NCBI RefSeq assembly: GCF_007744515.1
Contig: NZ_CP036268.1
Location: 2,767,712 to 2,831,711 of the forward strand
Reading direction: 5' to 3'
DNA length: 64,000 bases
From: Stratiformator vulcanicus
Lineage (GTDB): Bacteria > Planctomycetota > Planctomycetia > Planctomycetales > Planctomycetaceae
Shown: positions 19,410 to 27,559 of the stretch, piece after piece
Numbering within the stretch: the first letter of the stretch is position 1
Layout: every line of letters starts with the position of its first letter
Program-made: the position numbers and the translations under genes
Notes under the pieces: generated by a model
Seen by the model: only the letters and a program-made list of their open reading frames with translations
What the model was told of the DNA's origin: nothing
Databases searched by the model: none

Positions 19410-20834
19410 TTAAGCAATAATATCTTTAACCACCCGTCCATAGACGTCGGTCAACCGAAAGTCTCGCCCGGCGTAGCGATAGGTCAATTCTTTGTGATTA
19501 ATGCCCATCAGGTGCATGATCGTGGCGTGCAGGTCGTGAATGTGGACCTTGCCGTCGACCGCGAGGTAACCGAAGTCATCGGTTTGGCCGTGACTAACGC
19601 CGGGCTTCACTCCGCCTCCCGCCATGAAGATCGTGAAGCCATGCGGGTTGTGATCGCGTCCGGCGTTGCCGCGATCAATCTGGGCAACCGGGGTGCGACC
19701 GAATTCGCCGCCCCACACGACGAGCGTTTCGTCGAGCAGGCCGCGTGATTCGAGATCGGCGAGCAGCCCCGCGACCGGTTTGTCGGTCTTGGCACAGCTT
19801 TCGGGAAGGTTTTTGTCGATCGATCCGTGGTGATCCCAGTGATAGCCGCTGGAGACCTGCACGAAACGGACACCTGCTTCTGAGAGCCGCCGGGCCATCA
19901 GGCATTGCCGCCCGAAGGCATCGGTCGGCTTTTCGTCGACGCCGTAGAGCTCACGCGTTGCTTTGCTCTCGCCGCTGAGGTCCATTACCTGCGGTGCTTC
20001 CGACTGCATCCGATAGGCGAGTTCGAACGATTCGATCACGCCATCAAGTTGGTCGTCGCGTCCCACACGCTCGCGGTGCAGTCGACTGAGTCCTTGGATC
20101 ACCCCGAGTTGATCTCGCTGCTCGCCCAGCGACATTTCGTCGTTTTGCAGGTGGCGGATGCTGGCGCGTTCGCCTCGAACGCGAATCTGTGTCCCTTGGT
20201 GAGCCGCGGGCAGGAAGACGTTCGAGTAGTTTCGCACGCCGCCGTGCATCATCGGGTAATCGATGGTGATGAACGACGGGAGATTTTGGTTCTCCGTCCC
20301 GAGGCCGTAGCTCATCCACGAGCCGATCGACGGCCGAATGAAATTGGCCTGCCCGGTGTGATAGCGGAGTACGGCCTGCCCGTGCGCTTCGCCCTCGGTG
20401 TGCAATCCCTTAAGAAAGCAGAGTTTATCAGTTTGCTTGGCGAGGTGCGGCATGAGTTCCGACACCCAATTGCCACTCTCGCCGCGACGTTTAAAATTCC
20501 ACTTCACACCGAACAATTTGCCGAGACGATCAGGACGAATTAGCCCCGGTAAATCGAACGGCAACTTCTCGCCGTGCCGGGCGTTGAGCTCCGGCTTCGG
20601 GTCGAATAAATCCATCTGGCTCGGCCCGCCGTGCATGAACAGAAAAATCACACGCTTGGCTTTAGCCGGAAAATGCGTCGATTTCGGTGCGAGCGGACCG
20701 GTGGGCGCGGCCTGTTTCGCCTTCGCATCGGCACACATGCCGGCGAGCGCGAGATAGCCGAATCCTGCTGCCGAGGTGCGCAACGCATCGCGACGGCTGA
20801 TCGGTCGGGCAAAGTTGTGGCAGGCAGTTTTCAT
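19410..20834 (-). CDS. DUF1501 domain protein (Tat-exported)
   Basis: 474 residues with an N-terminal twin-arginine motif (SRRDALRTSAAGFGYLALAG, Arg14-Arg15). DUF1501 blocks include [50 protein letters not shown] and HIHDLHATIMHLMGINH. It lies 83 bp downstream of a PSD1 gene and is separated from it by a short AT-rich spacer, so it is in the same transcription unit but not start/stop-overlapped, unlike the other two DUF1501 copies. The alkaline-phosphatase-clan relationship suggests a metal-dependent hydrolase fold; the activity is unknown. Confidence 0.9.
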   Translation of the reverse strand: MKTACHNFARPISRRDALRTSAAGFGYLALAGMCADAKAKQAAPTGPLAPKSTHFPAKAKRVIFLFMHGGPSQMDLFDPKPELNARHGEKLPFDLPGLIRPDRLGKLFGVKWNFKRRGESGNWVSELMPHLAKQTDKLCFLKGLHTEGEAHGQAVLRYHTGQANFIRPSIGSWMSYGLGTENQNLPSFITIDYPMMHGGVRNYSNVFLPAAHQGTQIRVRGERASIRHLQNDEMSLGEQRDQLGVIQGLSRLHRERVGRDDQLDGVIESFELAYRMQSEAPQVMDLSGESKATRELYGVDEKPTDAFGRQCLMARRLSEAGVRFVQVSSGYHWDHHGSIDKNLPESCAKTDKPVAGLLADLESRGLLDETLVVWGGEFGRTPVAQIDRGNAGRDHNPHGFTIFMAGGGVKPGVSHGQTDDFGYLAVDGKVHIHDLHATIMHLMGINHKELTYRYAGRDFRLTDVYGRVVKDIIA

Positions 20835-20917
20835 ATTTAATTAAGCGATTCGAAGTTCGCGTTGAGTGAATTCGTCAGTCGTTTGGGGCGGCGTTAAGAA
20901 TTCGATTTAGAAATTAG

Positions 20918-23401
20918 TCAGTCAAGATATTGGAACTGCGTGCTGGCGAAGATCGCCTGACACAGCAACGTGAGTCGGCTGAGACGCCCATCGGTTTCCT
21001 CAGCAGCCGCTCCACCGGAGGTCTCGACCTTAAGGAAAGACGCGGCAACCGCGGTCTCTTCAGGCGTCGGCAGCCGACTGACGATTTCGAAAAACGCCTG
21101 CCGGATCAGCTGCTCATCACTCGGCTGATCAAGCGAAGCGAGCAACCGCTGCGCGGTCCCTTCGCTTGCCTTAAACATGAACGGACTGTTGAGCAGAAAC
21201 AGTGCCTGAGGCGCGACCGCCGTGACCGGACGCTGCGGCGTCGTCACTTGTGGGTCGGCGAAATCGAAGATCTCGAAGAATTCGGGAAGACTGTTGCGAA
21301 TGAGGGGAATGTAAATGCTGCGTCGGTTGTCATCAGATATTTCGACAGGCTGGCTCCCGCCGCCGAGCGAATTCGGCGGGTACTCCGAGACAACTTGATT
21401 AACCCGCCCCCGCTCCAGGAGCCCGGCGATTTTAAGCATTCCGTCGCGGAGCGACTCAGGCCCCAAACGTCGGCGATTCATCTTCCAAAGCAGACGGTTC
21501 TCGGGATCAACCGCGTAGCCATGCTCGTTGTGGGCGGTGTCCATTCCGTAAGTCCGGCTGAGCACGATTTCTCGAACAAGCCACTTCAGACTCCACTCAT
21601 GCTCGATAAAACCAGTGGCGAGATGATCGAGCAGTTCCGGATGACTCGGTTCTTCGCCACGGATTCCGAAATTGTCGACAGTCCGGACGATCCCCGCCCC
21701 CGTCAGCAAGTGCCAGACCCTGTTCACGTACACGCGAGCCGTCAGCGGATTGTTCGGCGAAGCGATCCACTCGGCGAGTTCGAGGCGTCCGCTCGCTGAT
21801 GCATCGACGGTCGGCTGACCCTCCCACGATGCCGCGCTCAGGAAGCCGCGGGGCACTTCGTCGCCTAAGCTGTGCGGTTCGCCACGAATTCGAATTGCTT
21901 CGTTGGCCGGTTCAGAAACGTCTCGCACCGCCATGGCCATGAGCGGCTCTTGCTGCTCGAGCGGCTCCATTTCAGTGAGAAGTTTGTCGAGCTTCGCTTG
22001 CTCCTTTTCAATTTTTCCTTGAACTTCGGCGGCGTAAGCGTCGTCTCCCGAGCGGATCGCCCCCCGCAGTTCAATCGCGAGATCATCAAGCTGGCCGCGG
22101 CTGCGAGCCACGTCACCGCGTAAATCGCGAAGTTTAAACTTGTGCTTGGCGAGGAACTGCTGGACCTCGTCGTCCGTCGCGTCCCCGACTGCCCGGCGGC
22201 TCCAGTCCGATTCGTCGGCCTTCGGGTTGTCCCAGCGGCCGTCGAGCGTGACGGTGCTTCTTAATATGCCCGCCAAGGCGTAGTAGTCGGCCGTCGGTAC
22301 GGGGTCGAACTTGTGGTCGTGGCAGCGCGCGCACCCGAGTGTCAGCCCGAGCATCGACTTTCCGATCGTATCGATTTGCTCGTCGATCGTGTCCATCGTT
22401 AACTCTTCTTTGTCGAACAGCCCCAGCACCTTGGGACCGAACATCAGATAGCCTGTCGCGATCACATTCGCGTCGCGATCCTCCCGGTTGCCGGCCTCCA
22501 TCAGGTCACCGGCGATTTGCGCCTTGAGAAACCGGTCAACCGACATATCCGCGTTGACGGCGTCGATTACCCAATTGCGGTAACGCCAACCGTTGTAAAA
22601 CGGCACGTTGTGGCTCGACCCGTTCGAGTCCGAATAACGCGCGACGTCGAGCCAATGCCGGCCCCAGCGTTCACCGAAGGCTTCCGACGAGAGCATCTCA
22701 TCGACAAGCTGCTCCCGCGTTTCCGGCGAATCGTTTGCAATGATCTCTTGGACCATCCGTTCCGCAGGCGGCAGGCCCGTCAGATCGAAGCTGACCCGAC
22801 GCAACCACTGCAGTCCGTCGGCATCCTGAGCCGGTTCCACTCCCTCTTGCTCGAGGCGCGAGAGAATAAATTGATCAATTGAAGACCGCGTCCAATCTGT
22901 GTCGGAAACCGATGGCAAGCCGAAGTTTCTGAGCGGCTGCAAGGCCCAATGATCCAAGCCTGCATTCGGGTCCGCCTCAGCCACTTCACGGACTTTACCA
23001 GTACGTGGATCGGGCGCGCCCATTCGCACCCACTTTACCAAGGCCGCAATCTCTTTCTCTGGCAGCTTGCCCTCGGGCGGCATCTCGAAGTTTTCACGCT
23101 CATACCGGACCGCGTCGATCAGCAGCGACTTCTTTGGCTGACCAGGAGCGATCGCGGGGCCGTGGTCGCCCCCCTCCATCCAGCCCTCGCGGGAATCGAG
23201 AAACAGGTTCCCGTATGCAAAATCCGCGTCCTCCGAATGGCACTCGTAGCAACGCTTGATGAGGATCGGCCGAACTTCCCGTTCGAAAAATACTTCCTGC
23301 TGTCGCGTAATCTCTGCCGAGCCCACCGACGCGGCCCCGACCACCAGCATCGCACAGACAGTCTGCACTGAAGCGAAACGGGTAATTTGACGTAAGCTCA
23401 T
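20918..23401 (-). CDS. PSCyt1 / DUF1549 / DUF1553 (PSD1) cytochrome-type protein
   Basis: 827 residues with a signal peptide ending near residue 29. The cytochrome module carries CYECH (Cys51, Cys54, His55) and an axial-ligand-like Met in the region NFEMPPEGKLPEKEIAALV. DUF1549 follows ([23 protein letters not shown]) with a second [11 protein letters not shown] motif, then a coiled-coil linker around residues 420-480 and C-terminal DUF1553 with VNRVWHLLTGAGIVRT and HPELLDHLATGF. There is no LamG insertion, in contrast to the 1279-residue paralogue. It is paired with the DUF1501 gene downstream. A 13-bp G/C homopolymer lies 26 nt upstream of the start codon. Confidence 0.9.
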   Translation of the reverse strand: MSLRQITRFASVQTVCAMLVVGAASVGSAEITRQQEVFFEREVRPILIKRCYECHSEDADFAYGNLFLDSREGWMEGGDHGPAIAPGQPKKSLLIDAVRYERENFEMPPEGKLPEKEIAALVKWVRMGAPDPRTGKVREVAEADPNAGLDHWALQPLRNFGLPSVSDTDWTRSSIDQFILSRLEQEGVEPAQDADGLQWLRRVSFDLTGLPPAERMVQEIIANDSPETREQLVDEMLSSEAFGERWGRHWLDVARYSDSNGSSHNVPFYNGWRYRNWVIDAVNADMSVDRFLKAQIAGDLMEAGNREDRDANVIATGYLMFGPKVLGLFDKEELTMDTIDEQIDTIGKSMLGLTLGCARCHDHKFDPVPTADYYALAGILRSTVTLDGRWDNPKADESDWSRRAVGDATDDEVQQFLAKHKFKLRDLRGDVARSRGQLDDLAIELRGAIRSGDDAYAAEVQGKIEKEQAKLDKLLTEMEPLEQQEPLMAMAVRDVSEPANEAIRIRGEPHSLGDEVPRGFLSAASWEGQPTVDASASGRLELAEWIASPNNPLTARVYVNRVWHLLTGAGIVRTVDNFGIRGEEPSHPELLDHLATGFIEHEWSLKWLVREIVLSRTYGMDTAHNEHGYAVDPENRLLWKMNRRRLGPESLRDGMLKIAGLLERGRVNQVVSEYPPNSLGGGSQPVEISDDNRRSIYIPLIRNSLPEFFEIFDFADPQVTTPQRPVTAVAPQALFLLNSPFMFKASEGTAQRLLASLDQPSDEQLIRQAFFEIVSRLPTPEETAVAASFLKVETSGGAAAEETDGRLSRLTLLCQAIFASTQFQYLD

Positions 23402-23427
23402 ACCAGATTGTCAGTTAGAGGCCCACA

Positions 23428-23440
23428 GGGGGGGGGGGGG
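23428..23440. repeat. G13 homopolymer tract upstream of a PSD1 gene
   Basis: Thirteen consecutive G on the plus strand (C13 in the transcript) between the Ser/Thr kinase gene and the PSD1 start codon, ending 26 nt before the ATG at 23401. Such tracts slip during replication and can vary expression; they are also prone to sequencing error. Confidence 0.9.
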
Positions 23441-23569
23441 CATATCGCATCCTGCGACTTGCAGGTCGATCTCAACTCACCCTGCTGAATAGGCGGAATT
23501 ACTAAGAGATGCGGGCGCGAAAAATCCAAAATCTCATTGGATTCGCGGCCACGCCGCAGTATTGAAATT

Positions 23570-26500
23570 CTACGGTATTTCCCAAGTAGAAACCGCGATT
23601 TCACCTTCAGATTTACTGAAAGAACGAAGGCGACCCCCGTTTGCCGTAAAGCGGACTCGCAGAACAGGCCCGGTATGACCGCGTAGTTCTCGGATCATTG
23701 CTCCGCTCAATGTATCCCACAGCCGCACTGCCTCATCCTGCGATGATGTCGCGATCTGCGAACCATCAGGCGAGAAGGCGAGGTCTGTGATCGAAAGTCC
23801 ATGCCCTCCCGCGACAACGTGGCGGCGACCACTTTCGATTTCCCAAACATAAAGATTTCGGTCGAAACCTCCGGCGGCGATCCATTTCCCATCAGGGCTG
23901 AATTTCACGACACGGACCTCTCCGGTCGGCCCGTTCAATACCCGCTCAACTTCGAGCGTGCCGTCGATTAACAGAACGTTGTGTCGCTCGTCGGTTGCGG
24001 CAAACCGCTGTCCGTCAGGAGACCCGACCGAACCAAAGATTTCGAAATTCTCTTCATCGAAAAACTCTTTGGAGTCGCCCGTCGCGATGCGATGAATGAC
24101 TCGTGTGCGCCCGGTCGAGGTGATGAGTCGATCGCCAGCGACATCCCAATACGCACCGCGGTTCAATTGTGTCGCCTCGATGTCGAGCGGCACGACCCGC
24201 TCGACGAGTTTTAATGCCGGCAAAGTGCGTAGCTCGACGACTCGGTCACGTCGAACCAATACGACATGCTGTTCGGTTGGCGCGATTGCGAGATTCTCGA
24301 TTTCGACAGCCGGTGCCATCGTTTGAATCACAGAACCCAGTTCGCTGTCCCAAACTCTGACGTTGCCGTCACGGCAGACTCCGACGGCGATATCGCCGGA
24401 CGAGGGAATCGCCAGCAATGTGCGATCGAGTTGAAACCCGGATAACGAAAGGACATCTGAGTGTGGCAACGCGACCGTAGTCTGACGAAGCGGCGACGGA
24501 ACGGACGAAGTCTCAACCGGACCATACCAAGCTCTCACGGTCCGATCCCGACTGGCGGTTAGCAGCGTACGCGAAGTCGGCTCGAAGGCCAGTGCGGTGA
24601 CGATATCGGAGTGACCTCGAAGCGAAAGCACAAGTTCGCCGTCACTGACATCACGCAGTTGAATCGACCGTCCGGAGCCGGCGACGGCAAGTCGCTGTCC
24701 TTTGTCTAAGAACTCAACCGCCACCCCACCCTCGGGGATCGAATATAGTGGCTCCTGTCCTGTAATACTCCAAATGACCGTTTCCGTCTCGCTGACCGAG
24801 GCAATTCGGTTAATCGGCGAAGCGATCGCGATGTCGCGAATTGGGGTTTGGTGGGCCGAAACCTCGCTGAAGGATGTTAAAGCTCCATTCGATCCTCCCA
24901 GCATCAAATCGGTCCCGACCGCGATAATCGCTGCATCGGCCCCCGGCATTAATTGTCCGGAAGTCGAAGAGCTGGGTTCAGACTGAGATATCTCTAATTC
25001 CACCTCCCAGCCGTCGTCCCAAGTTGCATACTGGAAGAAGATTGGGAGTTGGTCGGGATTCGAACCACCGATCATTAGTCCCCGTCCGGTTGAATCGTCT
25101 ACACTCATTGACTCTGTTCGATTCCAAGGGAGTTGCTTTTCGGCCAGCAACTCGCTCCCATCGCCACGCCAAATTCTTAGGTATCTCGTAGACCGCGTAT
25201 CGAGAAGTTGATCATTGGCGTCGTCAAATGCGACGGCGTGAATGTCTCGCGTGGAGTCTTGCAGCACCGCCGACTCGCCTTTCCCGGAGATTGCGGAGAG
25301 TTTGAGTTGGCCTCGACTCCCGCCGACAACGAGGCCCCGCTTCGACGAAACGTCAACGCAGAGTAGACCCGTTTCGTGGGACTGGACGACCTTCGGAAAT
25401 AAGCCGCGTGTCCGGGATTGCAGATAGTGCCACTCCCATCGCCGAAGGCTCTCATCGCAGTCATTCAGCGCTTCCCGAGCCGCAGCAATATTTCCCAGCT
25501 CGAATTCCCGGTCGGCCAGGCCGATCAAATTAATATAATTGCGACGTTCGGCGACTTCGAAAGCGCTCTCCGCGCGGTCCCGCTCTACGAGAGCGCGTTG
25601 CCACTGCCATGAAATACCGGCATAGGCGGCGACAATACTAAATATTGAAATTAAACCGAAACTGGCTGCCAGTGGACGACGCTTCGCCCATTTTCCAAGG
25701 CGGGTTGCTGCCGTCGCCCGCCGGGCTTGAACCGGAAAGTCGCCCAGCCAACGCTTAATATCTTCGGCTAAGTCAGCAGCGCTGCCGTAGCGTCGTTCAG
25801 GTTGAAACCGCAGGCACTTTCCGCAGATTGCAATTAGGTCACGGGGGACACGCTTAAGTTTTTCCTTAACCGCGACCGGAAGTCGCAGCATGACATCTTC
25901 ACCCTCAGTGACTTTTCCGTCTGAGAACGCAGGCGTTGTTCCGGTCAGCAATTCCAGCAACGTCATTCCGAGGGAATAGACATCGGCCGCCGTTGTTACC
26001 TCCTCTGTCCCCGCCGCCTGTTCCGGCGCCATATATTGCGGCGTTCCGATAATCCGCCCCGGGAAGCTTTCGTCACTACCCCCGATCTTCCCCGCGAGAC
26101 CGAAATCGGTAATGCAGGGTTCGTCACGGGCGTCGATCAGCACGTTGGAGGGCTTTAAATCGCGGTGAAGAATACCGCGATCATGGGCGTACTGAACCGC
26201 TTCGGCCAGCTTCGCCATCAACTCCGCGATCTTGCGATAGTTGCCGACATATTCCGGAATGCGGTCCGCGAGGCTGCCTCGTTCGAGCAGCTTCATAGTA
26301 AAATAGTGGAATCGCCCGACCGTCCCGACTTCATAGATCGGCACGATATGAGGGTGAGTCAATCGCGCGGTGGCCGAAGCCTCAAACTGAATCAACGCCT
26401 GGTCCGCCGGTGACGTGAACTGATCGGTCGCGATCACCTTAACGGCAACGGGTCGTTCCAAGCTCTTTTGCCAGGCTCGAAACACCGATGCCATCCCACC

Positions 26501-26821
26501 TCGCGCGATGACGGCACCAAATTGAAAGTCGTCCAGCGTCGAAGTTCCCGCTTCGACAGCCGCTTGCCGGAACTCTTCGAGACTGACTTGTCGATTCGAG
26601 TCCGCCCCTTGAATTGCCGACTTCAGGTATCGGGTCTGCTGATCGACCGATTCCAAATCATCGAAAAACTCCGACAATTCGTCGGCAAGGTCGGAATGTT
26701 GTGCCAACAGCTCCGCGCGGTCGACCGTTTCACCGCGCTCGATCCGTTTCATCACATCGAGCGTGATTTGGTCGAGCTTCGCTTCGATTTTAGAATCGTA
26801 AGAAGCTGCGTTGCCCGCCAT
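23570..26821 (-). CDS. Membrane Ser/Thr protein kinase with C-terminal WD40 propeller
   Basis: About 1083 residues from the ATG at 26821, which has a GAGAG site 5 nt upstream; a TTG at 26845, abutting the sigma factor stop, would add eight residues. The PknB-type kinase domain (about 100-370) has the GGMASVFRA glycine loop, VAVKVIA (Lys128), HRDLKPSNVLID (Asp221) and ITDFGLAG (Asp239), so all catalytic residues are present. A transmembrane helix follows (about 390-410, LISIFSIVAAYAG), then a long extracytoplasmic or membrane-proximal region ending in clear WD40 repeats, e.g. FSPDGSQIATSSQDEAVRLWD. The gene directly follows an ECF sigma factor, a known planctomycete pairing in which the kinase probably controls the sigma factor. 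Confidence 0.92.
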   Translation of the reverse strand: MAGNAASYDSKIEAKLDQITLDVMKRIERGETVDRAELLAQHSDLADELSEFFDDLESVDQQTRYLKSAIQGADSNRQVSLEEFRQAAVEAGTSTLDDFQFGAVIARGGMASVFRAWQKSLERPVAVKVIATDQFTSPADQALIQFEASATARLTHPHIVPIYEVGTVGRFHYFTMKLLERGSLADRIPEYVGNYRKIAELMAKLAEAVQYAHDRGILHRDLKPSNVLIDARDEPCITDFGLAGKIGGSDESFPGRIIGTPQYMAPEQAAGTEEVTTAADVYSLGMTLLELLTGTTPAFSDGKVTEGEDVMLRLPVAVKEKLKRVPRDLIAICGKCLRFQPERRYGSAADLAEDIKRWLGDFPVQARRATAATRLGKWAKRRPLAASFGLISIFSIVAAYAGISWQWQRALVERDRAESAFEVAERRNYINLIGLADREFELGNIAAAREALNDCDESLRRWEWHYLQSRTRGLFPKVVQSHETGLLCVDVSSKRGLVVGGSRGQLKLSAISGKGESAVLQDSTRDIHAVAFDDANDQLLDTRSTRYLRIWRGDGSELLAEKQLPWNRTESMSVDDSTGRGLMIGGSNPDQLPIFFQYATWDDGWEVELEISQSEPSSSTSGQLMPGADAAIIAVGTDLMLGGSNGALTSFSEVSAHQTPIRDIAIASPINRIASVSETETVIWSITGQEPLYSIPEGGVAVEFLDKGQRLAVAGSGRSIQLRDVSDGELVLSLRGHSDIVTALAFEPTSRTLLTASRDRTVRAWYGPVETSSVPSPLRQTTVALPHSDVLSLSGFQLDRTLLAIPSSGDIAVGVCRDGNVRVWDSELGSVIQTMAPAVEIENLAIAPTEQHVVLVRRDRVVELRTLPALKLVERVVPLDIEATQLNRGAYWDVAGDRLITSTGRTRVIHRIATGDSKEFFDEENFEIFGSVGSPDGQRFAATDERHNVLLIDGTLEVERVLNGPTGEVRVVKFSPDGKWIAAGGFDRNLYVWEIESGRRHVVAGGHGLSITDLAFSPDGSQIATSSQDEAVRLWDTLSGAMIRELRGHTGPVLRVRFTANGGRLRSFSKSEGEIAVSTWEIP

Positions 26822-26845
26822 GAGGCTCTCGCGAAAATTGGTCAA

Positions 26846-27409
26846 TCAAGATGTTGGTGGACCGAGTTGATCGCGGAGGCCTCTCATTGCCCGACGCAGC
26901 AATCCGCCGACGGCCGATTCCGATTTGCCCATCTCTTCGGCGATTTGATCGATCGAAAATCCATAAAGCCGCTGAAGTATAATGGCAGAGCGCTGCTGTT
27001 CCGGCAGGCTTTCAATCGCAACGCACAACTCGCTGATCTGCTCGTCCTTGATCATCAACTGGCTGGGACTGGGACGCTCCATCGCCAACCATTGTGTGAG
27101 TCGATTCGTTGAGCGATCGAGTTCCAACTGGAGCGACCTTTCAAGTTCGACGTCTCGCTTCCCGTGGCCGAAACGCCTGACTTGATCGATGACCGTCGAT
27201 GTCAGAATTCGTCTTAACCAAGCGAGCAATTCTCGCTCGGACTGACCGCGAAATTGGTCGCGATTCTCATGAGCGTAGAGCATCGTCATCTGCACGATGT
27301 CCGACTCATCCAACTTTGTCTTCAATCGGCGATGCAGTTGATGCCGCGCCAATAGCCGCAGATAGCTGCGGTATCGGTTAAGCGTTGGTGTGGGCGTTGG
27401 CGTTTGCAT
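26846..27409 (-). CDS. ECF-type RNA polymerase sigma factor (kinase-associated)
   Basis: About 187 residues from the ATG at 27409; a GTG at 27442 would add 11. The N-terminus has the short repeat PTPTPT. Region 2 is seen in LDESDIVQMTMLYAHE and ELLAWLRRILTSTVIDQVRRF. Region 4 is LPEQQRSAIILQRLYGF followed by an HTH, IDQIAEEMGKSESAVGGLLRRAMRGL. The Q/E-rich LRRLLTxxxxDxxR-like block is typical of planctomycete sigma factors located beside Ser/Thr kinases (ECF-STPK type). The stop codon directly abuts the kinase frame, so both are co-translated; phosphorylation by the neighbour kinase is inferred as the control mechanism. Confidence 0.9.
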   Translation of the reverse strand: MQTPTPTPTLNRYRSYLRLLARHQLHRRLKTKLDESDIVQMTMLYAHENRDQFRGQSERELLAWLRRILTSTVIDQVRRFGHGKRDVELERSLQLELDRSTNRLTQWLAMERPSPSQLMIKDEQISELCVAIESLPEQQRSAIILQRLYGFSIDQIAEEMGKSESAVGGLLRRAMRGLRDQLGPPTS

Positions 27410-27559
27410 GAACCGTAAACCTGAACCGACTTCAGCCGACACGCTGGCATCTTATTCGTTCGGCTCGAGCAAAGAGACTAACTCCGAGACGTATTCTGTC
27501 GATACACCGTAACGCGATTCAAGTCTCGACTCTGTCCGCGATTCGGTATTCAATTCACT

